Assembly (NCBI RefSeq): GCF_009724245.1
Contig: NZ_WNNK01000018.1
Location: forward strand, 1 to 64,000
Direction: 5' to 3'
Length of the DNA: 64,000 bases
From: Pseudomonas spelaei
Lineage (GTDB): Bacteria > Pseudomonadota > Gammaproteobacteria > Pseudomonadales > Pseudomonadaceae
Shown here piece by piece: positions 55,378 to 64,000 of the stretch. Each line of letters begins with the position of its first letter. Within the stretch, counting starts at the first letter, position 1. The position numbers and the translations under genes were made by a program. The notes under the pieces are model-generated. The model had not been told where the DNA came from and did no database searches. It saw nothing but the letters and a program-made list of their open reading frames with translations.

Positions 55378-55557
55378 TTTAGTCGCTCGGGTTCAGACAG
55401 GCGCATGTCCCCATGAGGTTTTATGGTGGCTGTGCGCAGGGCACCCTCGGGTGCGCCGGAGTATTCCTGTCTGACCGGTCGACTAACCTGCGTACAGCCG
55501 CCACCCATTCGTTTAGTCGCGACAGGGCCGGCTCCGCCAATAGACAGGAGCTACACC
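55378..55557 (+). promoter_or_regulatory. Structured leader with mutually exclusive helices and a pseudoknot
   Basis: Helices seen: P1 TTAGTCG (55379-55385) with CGACTAA (55480-55486); P2 TCAGACAGG (55393-55401) with CCTGTCTGA (55466-55474); P3 a 13-bp helix 55428-55440 with 55487-55499 that crosses P1/P2; a small hairpin GCACC-CTCG-GGTGC (55441-55454). The P1 left strand is repeated at 55513-55519, and AGACAGGA at 55542-55549, which includes the Shine-Dalgarno AGGAG, can pair with TCCTGTCT (55465-55472). So one central strand has an upstream and a downstream partner. An in-frame ATG at 55423 opens the leader in the gene's reading frame. Confidence 0.75.
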
Positions 55558-55860
55558 ATGAATAAGCTCGTCCCAGATCCACCGACCGATCTTCTCTACG
55601 ACCGCACCGCATTCAATCGCGCCCTCGAACACTACCTGCCCTCACAGAGCTTCCACACCATTAACGAAGACCTGAGCTTCGAAGACTCCCTGCTCTACAC
55701 CGCCAGCCTGCTGAACAGCGCTTCGGCGACTGCGCTGGACTGTGGCGAACTGCTGGAGAGTCCGCAGCGGGCGAAGATTCTGGCGGTGTGGCATCTGTTG
55801 GAAATTGCCAAGACCACCGTCGACCGCTCCATCGAATGCCTGCATCCACGTAAAACCTGA
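55558..55860 (+). CDS. Small Pseudomonas protein (DUF6124/DUF3077-like)
   Basis: A 100-aa protein starting MNKLVPDPPTDLLYDRTAFNRALEHYLP with AGGAG 7 nt upstream of ATG 55558. It seems mainly alpha-helical (DSLLYTASLLNSASATALDCGELLESPQRAKILAVWHLLEIAKTTVDRSIECLH). The two Cys and the acidic middle give no function. It resembles small multi-copy Pseudomonas-specific families (DUF6124, DUF3077) by memory. A 145-aa reading from ATG 55423 is possible but its N-terminal 45 codons are the structured leader. Expression is probably controlled by that leader. Confidence 0.7.
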   Translation: MNKLVPDPPTDLLYDRTAFNRALEHYLPSQSFHTINEDLSFEDSLLYTASLLNSASATALDCGELLESPQRAKILAVWHLLEIAKTTVDRSIECLHPRKT

Positions 55861-55877
55861 CCCTGCGCGGTCAAACA

Positions 55878-56123
55878 TGTGGGAGCGGGCTTGCCCGCGA
55901 TAGCCATGGGTATCTACACATCTTTTGAATCCTGCGAAAACCCTGTAGCCGCTGCCGAGGTACGAGGCTGCGATGCGGGCCGCAGGACCGCCCTCGGGGG
56001 TCGCTTCGTCGGGATGCCGCACCAAACCCATCGCAGCCTCGTGCCTCGGCAGCGGCTACAAAATCGGGCCTCTGTGCGGTTGTGTCGTTACTTATGGCTA
56101 TCGCAGGCAAGCCAGCTCCCACA
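55878..56123. repeat. Composite nested REP element
   Basis: Outer arms: TGTGGGAGCGGGCTTGCC (55878) with GGCAAGCCAGCTCCCACA (ending 56123), including ATAGCCAT with ATGGCTAT. Inner arms: CTGTAGCCGCTGCCGAGG.. (55943-55975) with the complementary 56029-56060. Same architecture as 18065-18248. Confidence 0.9.
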
Positions 56124-56180
56124 TTGGTTCTACGTCGCTGCAAATGGACAGTTACAATGCCGCTCCCCAAAGGAGCCTGC

Positions 56181-57524
56181 ATGACTTCCCTGCTCACCGA
56201 CTGGCGCCATCGCCCCACCCACCGACGTGTCTGGGCCCTGGCCGCGCCGATGATCCTGTCCAATATCTCCGTGCCCCTGGTGGCGCTGGTGGACAGCATG
56301 GTTATCGGTCATCTGCCCCACGCCCATCAACTCGGCGCCGTGGCCGTCGGTGCCAGCCTGTATACCTTCCTGGCCTGGGCCATGGGTTTCCTGCGCATGG
56401 GGTCCACCGGGTTTGCCGCCCAGGCAGCCGGGCGTGGCGATGGTGCAGCCTTGCGGCAAATCCTGTTGCAGGGGTTGCTGCTGGCGCTGGGGCTAGCGAT
56501 GTTACTGGGAACGATAGGCGTGCCCCTGAGCGGCCTGGTGCTGGACTGGATGCAGCCCTCGCCGGAACTGAATGAGCTGACCCGAGAGTTTTTCCACACC
56601 CGCCTGTTCGGTTTGCCCGCAGCGCTTGCAAGCTATGCCTTGGTGGGCTGGTTCCTCGGCACCCAGAACGCTCGCGCGCCGTTGGCCATTTTGCTGACCA
56701 CCAATCTGGTGAACATCGCGCTCAATCTATGGTTCGTCCTCGGACTGGATTGGGGTGTGGTCGGTTCGGCACGGGCCTCGGTGGTCGCGGAATGGACCGG
56801 CGCCCTGCTCGGCCTTGCGCTGACGCAAAAAGCCCTGCGCGCCTACCCCGGCCATATCGCCTGGGCTGCCTTGAAGCTATGGCAAAGCTGGCGCCCACTG
56901 CTGGCAGTCAACCGCGACATTTTTATCCGCAGCCTGGCCCTGCAATCGGTGTTTTTCATGATCACCGTACAAGGCGCACGCCTTGGGGATGCCACCGTCG
57001 CCGCCAATGCCTTGCTGCTTAACGGCCTGTTGCTGACGGCCCACGCCCTGGATGGCCTGGCCCATGCGGTTGAAGCATTGTGCGGTCATGCCATCGGCGC
57101 CCATGACCGCCAGGCCCTGCGCCGCTCGCTGGTGGTTGCCTGCGGCTGGTCACTGCTGGCCAGCGCAGGTTTCGCCCTGCTGTTCGCGGTGTTTGGCCAT
57201 TTGTTTATCTCCATGCAAACCGACATCCCCAGCGTGCGCGAAACAGCCGACCTGTACCTGCCCTATCTCGCGGTGCTGCCATTGATTGCGGTGTGGAGCT
57301 ATCTGCTGGACGGCCTGTTCATAGGCGCCACGCGGGCCCGGGAAATGCGCAACGGCATGCTGCTCAGCGTCGCCCTCTTGGCACCCTTTGCCTGGGCGCT
57401 GAAAGGTCTGGGCAATCATGGCCTGTGGCTGAGTTTCTTGCTGTTCATGATCCTGCGCAGCGCAATCCTGGCCGCCTTTGCCTGGCACTTGAGCCGCCAG
57501 AACCAATGGTTCCCTCAAGGCTGA
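56181..57524 (+). CDS. MATE-family multidrug efflux transporter
   Basis: A 447-aa inner-membrane exporter with 12 helices. The N-terminal HRRVWALAAPMILSNISVPLVALVDSMVIGHL matches the MATE core, and the second repeat begins FIRSLALQSVFFMITVQGARLGDATVAANALLLNG. It is of the DinF type rather than NorM by length and pattern. Start ATG 56181 has AAAGGAG 6 nt upstream; longer readings run into the REP element. It ends 17 bp before a bidirectional terminator. Confidence 0.9.
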   Translation: MTSLLTDWRHRPTHRRVWALAAPMILSNISVPLVALVDSMVIGHLPHAHQLGAVAVGASLYTFLAWAMGFLRMGSTGFAAQAAGRGDGAALRQILLQGLLLALGLAMLLGTIGVPLSGLVLDWMQPSPELNELTREFFHTRLFGLPAALASYALVGWFLGTQNARAPLAILLTTNLVNIALNLWFVLGLDWGVVGSARASVVAEWTGALLGLALTQKALRAYPGHIAWAALKLWQSWRPLLAVNRDIFIRSLALQSVFFMITVQGARLGDATVAANALLLNGLLLTAHALDGLAHAVEALCGHAIGAHDRQALRRSLVVACGWSLLASAGFALLFAVFGHLFISMQTDIPSVRETADLYLPYLAVLPLIAVWSYLLDGLFIGATRAREMRNGMLLSVALLAPFAWALKGLGNHGLWLSFLLFMILRSAILAAFAWHLSRQNQWFPQG

Positions 57525-57544
57525 GCCCGGCGAGCACCCATAAA

Positions 57545-57574
57545 AAAACCCACCGGGATCGGTGGGTTTTATTT
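57545..57574. terminator. Bidirectional terminator of MATE and speA
   Basis: AAAACCCACC (57545-57554) and GGTGGGTTTT (57561-57570) form a perfect 10-bp stem with loop GGGATC, flanked by an A run on one side and T-rich sequence on the other, so it can end transcripts from both directions. Confidence 0.95.
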
Positions 57575-57587
57575 AGCTACTAATGAC

Positions 57588-59501
<1,914 letters not shown>

Positions 59502-59641
59502 CGAAGTCCCCTATAAATGAAGTCGAAGTGCACCAGCCTGATCAGAGGCTGGGGCAGTCTAAAAAATGAAAGTGACGATTTGCCTGTGCGAGGGATAGAC
59601 CCCGCTTGCAGGACAGAGTTTAGACACCGGTCAGGAACAGG

Positions 59642-59709
59642 CTCTGTGAAAACCATGGGGACGACAGCGCAGGTTCAGCGAGTGGGTCGTCAGGGTGGTT
59701 TTCACAGAG
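59642..59709. repeat. 13-bp inverted repeat between sui1-like gene and speA
   Basis: CTCTGTGAAAACC (59642-59654) and GGTTTTCACAGAG (59697-59709) are perfect complements 42 nt apart; GACGAC (59660-59665) and GTCGTC (59686-59691) nest inside. On the minus strand this starts 5 nt after the SUI1-like stop and lies in the speA leader. There is no T tract, so it may be a leader hairpin or a small inserted element. Confidence 0.6.
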
Positions 59710-59713
59710 GCTG

Positions 59714-60091
59714 CTAGCCGCCGGATTTCTTCGCCTTGTAACCGAGCTTGATCAACTCGGCCAACAGCAACTCGACGTGGTCGCCCTGGATTTCGATGAC
59801 CCCGTCTTTCAGGGCGCCACCGGTGCCACAGCGCTTTTTCAGCGTGGTGGCCAGTTCCTTGAGCGCGTCTTCAGCCAGGGGCACGCCGGTGATGGTGGTC
59901 ACCGTCTTGCCGCCACGGCCTTTGCTCTCGCGACGTACGCGGGCAATGCCATCGCCTTCGGGAATCAGGGTTTGTTTGCAGGTACAAGCGTCCACGGGCT
60001 GACGACAGTCCGGGCAATGTCGACCTGCGTCGGTGGAAAATACCAGGCCACCAAGGGCGGCGAAGGATGCGGCTTTTTTGGCCACCGGCAA
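59714..60091 (-). CDS. SUI1/YciH-family translation initiation factor
   Basis: A 125-aa SUI1-domain protein. The C-terminal core is RGGKTVTTITGVPLAEDALKELATTLKKRCGTGGALKDGVIEIQGDHVELLLAELIKLGY. An N-terminal cysteine cluster CPDCRQPVDACTC (about residues 27-39) looks metal-binding, more like a zinc ribbon than E. coli YciH. Members influence start-codon choice or stress translation. Upstream gene (nudix) is 179 bp away. Confidence 0.9.
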   Translation of the reverse strand: MPVAKKAASFAALGGLVFSTDAGRHCPDCRQPVDACTCKQTLIPEGDGIARVRRESKGRGGKTVTTITGVPLAEDALKELATTLKKRCGTGGALKDGVIEIQGDHVELLLAELIKLGYKAKKSGG

Positions 60092-60170
60092 TCCTCTTGG
60101 GAGGACAAAGACTGATCAGCGCCCAACCGGGTCACCGACCGCGAAGCCCCACTCAGGCAGGGGCAGCGCT

Positions 60171-60199
60171 ACTGAACCGGGGCAACGCGCCGGTTCAGT
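60171..60199. terminator. Hairpin between NUDIX gene and the SUI1-like gene
   Basis: ACTGAACCGG (60171-60180) and CCGGTTCAGT (60190-60199) pair perfectly over 10 bp with a 9-nt loop. On the plus strand TTTG follows; on the minus strand, the direction of the genes, no T run is seen. Confidence 0.4.
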
Positions 60200-60270
60200 T
60201 TGAAAAGTCGCGCAGTGTAACGACAAAACGCCTGCTTGCTAAGAGCCAAATGGCGCCAATTTATGCAACT

Positions 60271-60807
60271 TTAGCGACGTGAGGCCAGATAACGACGCAA
60301 GCCTTCCTGAGCGTCCGGGCAGTAAGGCTTTTCGTCAGCTTCTCGCAATACCGCATCGAGTGGTATGAAGCGTGCTTCCATGACCTCTTCAGGCTGCAGG
60401 TGCAGAGGGCCATCCCAAACGGCGGAGAATGAAGTACACCAGAGCCGGCTGTTGCCGTCTTGAAAGTAGAAGTGGTCGTGAGCAGTCAACTCCACACCAC
60501 TGACGCCCAACTCTTCTGCCAGTTCGCGAGCAGCCGAGTCGGCATACGACTCCCCTGCCGCGACCATCCCGCCCGCCGCCGTATCCCAAAACCCGGGATA
60601 GATGGCTTTACTCAGGGTACGCCGATGCACACAGAGTTCACCGGCAGAGTTGAACAGGAAGATAAAAGTGCAGCGGCCGATCAGACCTCGCTGACGCAGG
60701 TCGGAACGCACCAGGGCGCCGAGCAGGTTGTCCTGCTCGTCGACCCAGGCGATCAGTTCGGCATCAGAGGCCGCGCGATGGGCGGCCTCCTGGGAGGAAG
60801 CGTCCAT
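60271..60807 (-). CDS. NUDIX hydrolase (YfcD-like)
   Basis: A 178-aa protein with full Nudix box GGMVAAGESYADSAARELAEELGV (about residues 77-100), all Glu present. N-terminal DEQDNLLGALVRSDLRQRGLIGRCTFIFLFN and the order resemble E. coli YfcD and isopentenyl-diphosphate isomerase-like Nudix proteins. The substrate is not known. Its start lies 2 bp downstream of the DUF2333 stop, so they form one transcript. Confidence 0.9.
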   Translation of the reverse strand: MDASSQEAAHRAASDAELIAWVDEQDNLLGALVRSDLRQRGLIGRCTFIFLFNSAGELCVHRRTLSKAIYPGFWDTAAGGMVAAGESYADSAARELAEELGVSGVELTAHDHFYFQDGNSRLWCTSFSAVWDGPLHLQPEEVMEARFIPLDAVLREADEKPYCPDAQEGLRRYLASRR

Positions 60808-60809
60808 TA

Positions 60810-61877
60810 TCAGCCTTGGTTAAGGAGCTGACGCAAGTCGATCACTGCAGCGTTCGCCCGGGAAATGTAGTTGGCCATGACCAGCGAGTGGTTGGCCAGG
60901 ATGCCAAAGCCGCTGCCATTGAGAATCATGGGGCTCCACACTGGCTCCTGGGAAGCTTCCAGCTCACGAATGATCTGGCGCACGCTGACCGTGGCGTTCT
61001 TCTTGGCCAATACATCGGCGAAGTCGACTTCAATGGCACGCAGCAGATGGGACAAGGCCCAGGCCTGGCCACGCGCTTCATAGAACACGTTATCGATCTG
61101 CATCCATGGCGTTTCCACCACTTCTTCATCGACCTGCGGCACTTCACCCGGGGCCAGGGCCTCGGTCTTCAGCGCGGTATTGAGCTTGACCCGGCCAACG
61201 CTGGCCGACAGCCGTTGGGACAACGACCCCAAGCGCGTCGCCACATCACCCAGCCAGTTGTTCAGGTTGTCGGCACGGGCGTAGAACAGCGCGCCTTTCT
61301 GGTTAGGATCCGACAAGCGGGCTTCATAGCGGCTCAGGGAATTGATGCCTTCCTGGTATTCCGACTCAGTGGACGGCAGCACCCAGCTCTTGTTGTCGAA
61401 GTTGAAACGCGGTTCGGCCTTGGCCAAGTCGGCATCTTCAGCGGACTGCGACTGCGAGCGGGCGAAGTCTTTACGCAGGGCACGGGTCAGGTCACGCACC
61501 TGCACCAGCACGCCATATTCCCAGCTCGGCATGTTGTCCATCCACAGGCCTGGCGGGAAACGGTCGTTGGAGATGTAGCCGCCCGGCTTGTTCAGCAAGG
61601 TGCCGACCACAGTCTTGAGGGTTTCCACGGTGGTGTAACCCACCACCATCTGCTTGCCTTCCTTCTCGGCGGCAAGCTGGGCGTTCTGCTGGACCGGAAA
61701 CAGGGCAGGCTCTTCGCTCCAGTACCAACCCAGGGCACCTGTCACCAACAGGTACAGGGCAATCAGGGAGAGCAAGGCCCGGCTCATCAGCAGGTTACGA
61801 AAATAGCTGCGGGGAGCCGACTTGGGCTCGGGGGCCGGGCCCTTGGCGCTGTCTGCACGGTTTTTCCAGTCCAGCAT
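60810..61877 (-). CDS. DUF2333-family membrane-anchored protein
   Basis: A 355-aa protein of DUF2333. One N-terminal membrane helix (MSRALLSLIALYLLVTGALGWYW, about residues 31-53) anchors a large periplasmic domain with conserved blocks: ETLKTVVGTLLNKPGGYISNDRFPPGLWMDNMPSWEYGVLVQVRDLTRALRKDF and PWMQIDNVFYEARGQAWALSHLLRAIEVDFADVL. Function unknown. The likely start is the ATG at 61877. It is co-transcribed with the NUDIX gene. Confidence 0.9.
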   Translation of the reverse strand: MLDWKNRADSAKGPAPEPKSAPRSYFRNLLMSRALLSLIALYLLVTGALGWYWSEEPALFPVQQNAQLAAEKEGKQMVVGYTTVETLKTVVGTLLNKPGGYISNDRFPPGLWMDNMPSWEYGVLVQVRDLTRALRKDFARSQSQSAEDADLAKAEPRFNFDNKSWVLPSTESEYQEGINSLSRYEARLSDPNQKGALFYARADNLNNWLGDVATRLGSLSQRLSASVGRVKLNTALKTEALAPGEVPQVDEEVVETPWMQIDNVFYEARGQAWALSHLLRAIEVDFADVLAKKNATVSVRQIIRELEASQEPVWSPMILNGSGFGILANHSLVMANYISRANAAVIDLRQLLNQG

Positions 61878-62175
61878 GGCGATATCCTTTCAATCACTTG
61901 AGTTGATGCACTTGAATTAACAGCATGCGTTAAAAACTACGACCACAACCCTACCCCATCGTGCTGGTAAACGGCGCTTTTAATCAAACTGGCGCGTGGC
62001 AATAGCTCGACTATAAAGGATGCACGCTTTTTTGCGCCTACGCGACCAACAGGTCGGCAAATGAATAACCGGGACCTTGCAGTTAATTGACGTATGACAC
62101 TCGTGCGATGGAAAAGAGATGCTAGCATAGAGCCACCAGTCGACCTCAGCATGCACCCTAACTAGTAGTCAGGAT
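61878..62175. other. Intergenic promoter region between DUF2333 gene and gcbA
   Basis: About 298 bp without a credible gene. It must hold divergent promoters. The part at 62096-62130 is A-rich with GCTAGCATAGAG as a possible -10 for gcbA. I see no repeat or terminator here. Confidence 0.5.
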
Positions 62176-63846
62176 ATGACCGAGCCAGAAGACCCCAGCC
62201 GTGAGCGCCTCAAGCACCATTTTGCCCAGCGGGTAATTCATCAGGCACGTCAAATTCTTGAGATCTGGCAGCGCCTGCAACGCAGCGAGTGGTCGAACGC
62301 CGACTTATCCGAACTCAACGAGGCCAATCTGCGCCTGCTGCGTTTTGCCGAGCGTTTTGAACAGCCTGAACACAGCCAACTGGCGCGACATATCAGCGAC
62401 TCCCTCCAAGCCGTGGACGACAATCGCGGCCGCTTGAGCAGCCACCTGATCACCGACCTCAACCGCTTGATGCAGCGCCTGTCGCGCACCGGCCTGCGCC
62501 AGGGCGATCAGTTGGAACAAACCTTGCTGCCGCCCATGCGCAAGCCGATCTACGTGATGCTGGCCGATCACGACCGGGCCGAGCGCCTGGCCAAGCAGTT
62601 GGAGTTCTTCGGCTTGAGCGCCCAGCACCTGGACAGCGTGGCGGCGTTCCGCGCATCCATGGCCGAGCGTCTGCCGGCGGCGATTGTGATGGATGTGGAT
62701 TTCTGCGGCCCGGGACTGGGCCTGAAGCTGGCGGCCGAAGCCCAGGAAGGCCTGGAGCAAAAGCTGCCACTGCTGTTTTTCAGCCTGCACGAAACCGATA
62801 CCCCGACCCGCCTGGCCGCCGTGCGCGCCGGTGGCCAGGAATTCCTGACCGGCACCCTCGAAGCGTCGAGCCTGCTGGAAAAAATCGAAGTACTGACCTG
62901 CGTCGCTCAGTACGAGCCTTATAAGGTGCTGATCATCGACGACTCCAGGGCCCAGGCCTTGCACACCGAACGCCTGCTCAACAGCGCCGGTATCGTCACC
63001 CGCACCCTGATCGAACCGATCCAGGCCATGGCCGAGCTGGCAGATTTCCAGCCGGACCTGATCATCCTCGACATGTATATGCCGGCCTGTACCGGTACTG
63101 AATTGGCCAAGGTTATTCGCCACAATGACCGCTATGTCAGCGTGCCAATCATCTACTTGTCCGCCGAAGACGACCTGGATAAGCAACTGGACGCCATGAG
63201 CGAAGGCGGCGATGACTTCCTCACCAAGCCGATCAAGCCGCGCCACCTGATCACCACCGTGCGCAACCGGGCAGCGCGCGCGCGTAACCTCAAGGCGCGG
63301 ATGGTCCGCGACAGCCTGACCGGGCTGTATAACCACACTCACATTCTGCAATTACTCGAAGACTGCAGCTTCCGCTCCCGGCGCGAGAGCAAGCCGTTGA
63401 GCTTTGCCATGCTCGACATTGACCACTTCAAGCGAGTCAACGACAGCCACGGCCATCCCATGGGCGACCGGGTGATCAAGAGCCTGGCGCTGTTCCTCAA
63501 ACAGCGTTTGCGCAAGACCGACTACATTGGCCGATACGGCGGTGAAGAATTCGCCATCGTCATGCCCGACACCGACCTCGACGCCGCCTGCCAGGTGCTG
63601 GATGAAATCCGCAGCCGCTTCGCCGAGATTCACTACCCTGCCCAGCCCCAGGATTTGTGGTGCACCTTCAGTGCCGGCGTGGTGGAGCTGACGGAAGGCT
63701 GCGACAGCCTGATGATGGCGGCCCAGGCTGATGAGGCCCTCTACCGGGCCAAGGATGCCGGACGCAATCGAGTACAGCCGACGCGAGCATCAAAGCAAAG
63801 TGCCACCTTTTCACCGGAATCCGCCGAATCCGTCATAACCTTGTAA
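62176..63846 (+). CDS. gcbA: Diguanylate cyclase GcbA (two REC domains + GGDEF)
   Basis: A 556-aa PleD-like cyclase. REC1 (about residues 125-240) is decayed (ADHDRAERLAKQLE, IVMDVDFCGPG). REC2 (about 250-370) has VLIIDDSRAQALH, phosphoacceptor DLIILDMYMPACTG and TKPIKP. GGDEF domain (from about 385) has GRYGGEEFAIVMP with active GGEEF, and a RKTD inhibitory site five residues before it, so feedback control by c-di-GMP is expected. GcbA of P. fluorescens Pf0-1 and PAO1 PA4843 promote surface attachment. It lies beside speA/DUF2333 as in PAO1. Start ATG follows CAGGAT. Confidence 0.92.
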   Translation: MTEPEDPSRERLKHHFAQRVIHQARQILEIWQRLQRSEWSNADLSELNEANLRLLRFAERFEQPEHSQLARHISDSLQAVDDNRGRLSSHLITDLNRLMQRLSRTGLRQGDQLEQTLLPPMRKPIYVMLADHDRAERLAKQLEFFGLSAQHLDSVAAFRASMAERLPAAIVMDVDFCGPGLGLKLAAEAQEGLEQKLPLLFFSLHETDTPTRLAAVRAGGQEFLTGTLEASSLLEKIEVLTCVAQYEPYKVLIIDDSRAQALHTERLLNSAGIVTRTLIEPIQAMAELADFQPDLIILDMYMPACTGTELAKVIRHNDRYVSVPIIYLSAEDDLDKQLDAMSEGGDDFLTKPIKPRHLITTVRNRAARARNLKARMVRDSLTGLYNHTHILQLLEDCSFRSRRESKPLSFAMLDIDHFKRVNDSHGHPMGDRVIKSLALFLKQRLRKTDYIGRYGGEEFAIVMPDTDLDAACQVLDEIRSRFAEIHYPAQPQDLWCTFSAGVVELTEGCDSLMMAAQADEALYRAKDAGRNRVQPTRASKQSATFSPESAESVITL

Positions 63847-63900
63847 TGAAAACGCAATAACTTCAGGCGCTTATCCTACAGCCGTTGGTTGAAACCACGC

Positions 63901-64000
63901 ATGCGCCTGAAGCTGCTGACGAATCTGAACACCCTTCTTCTGGTCGCCGTTTGCCTGGCCCTGGGCGCTACGCTCTGGTGGTCGCAACGGGCGCTGGAAC
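63901..64000 (+). CDS. N-terminal part of a membrane sensor, probable chemoreceptor (cut by window end)
   Basis: Only 33 codons are visible: MRLKLLTNLNTLLLVAVCLALGATLWW, a positively charged start and one membrane helix, then SQRALE. The reading is open at the window edge. In PAO1 the gene after gcbA (PA4843) is the methyl-accepting chemotaxis protein ctpL (PA4844), so a chemoreceptor is likely by synteny; the family cannot be shown from this fragment. Confidence 0.55.
   Translation, partial: MRLKLLTNLNTLLLVAVCLALGATLWWSQRALE

Noticed and set aside
55423..55557. Leader as an integron attC site (GTTTAG and CGACTAA motifs)
   Set aside because: The core sites do not match the attC consensus, there is no integrase or cassette array, and the pairs reach the Shine-Dalgarno of one gene.

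Overview
The window is one continuous stretch of Pseudomonas chromosome, most likely from the P. fluorescens group. The reasons are the high G+C, dense genes with GGAG-type ribosome sites, many Pseudomonas-type REP palindromes, and gene blocks whose order matches P. aeruginosa PAO1 loci as I remember them (bauC-bauA-bauR, the tad/rcp/ppr locus, speA-sui1-nudix-DUF2333-gcbA). I see no prophage, transposase, CRISPR array, tRNA or rRNA. No gene is clearly broken; only the last one is cut by the window edge.

Layout. 1-4.0 kb: beta-alanine catabolism (bauC, bauA) with a divergent LysR regulator. 4.1-12.5 kb: nucleobase and purine functions (NCS2 permease, RutR-like TetR, 8-oxoguanine deaminase, adenine deaminase) mixed with a YigZ protein, an SDR, a Ca2+/H+ antiporter and an ArsR regulator. 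12.6-16.7 kb: a LysR regulator divergent from a small monooxygenase and a quinone-oxidoreductase-like enzyme, a 58-aa protein, and a Bcr/CflA drug exporter. 16.8-18.0 kb: a copper block (CopZ-like chaperone, small secreted protein, CueR) with two near-perfect CueR-type operators. 18.3-23.0 kb: RIO kinase, then thiolase divergent from a two-domain FabG and a MaoC dehydratase. 23.0-42.5 kb: a surface-structure island with a TGGG-repeat lipoprotein, an ShlB/FhaC-type transporter, two Flp pilins around a receiver-only regulator, the tad/rcp machinery, and the PprA/PprB two-component pair with prepilin peptidase FppA and pseudopilins TadF and TadG. 42.6-53.0 kb: two DUF4136 lipoproteins, CmoM, MazG-like, PBP1C, and a giant alpha-2-macroglobulin lipoprotein. 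53.2-57.5 kb: LysR with a DMT exporter, a small Pseudomonas-type protein behind an elaborate structured leader, and a MATE exporter. 57.6-64 kb: speA, SUI1-like factor, NUDIX, DUF2333, the diguanylate cyclase GcbA, and the start of a membrane protein that is probably a chemoreceptor.

How the parts work together. The 23-42.5 kb island is the functional core. PprA (kinase) and PprB (regulator) are expected to switch on the Flp pilins. FppA would mature the pilins, and RcpA/RcpC/TadA-D/TadZ would assemble them. Both pilin genes carry the same 30-bp element (28/30 identical) just upstream of a TTGACA box, a strong candidate activator site. With GcbA at the right end, the window is rich in attachment and biofilm functions.

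The most unusual signal is the 180-nt leader at 55378-55557. Its central strand can pair either with upstream sequence or with the Shine-Dalgarno region of the gene, and a 13-bp helix crosses both folds. This looks like an RNA switch or a pseudoknotted control element.
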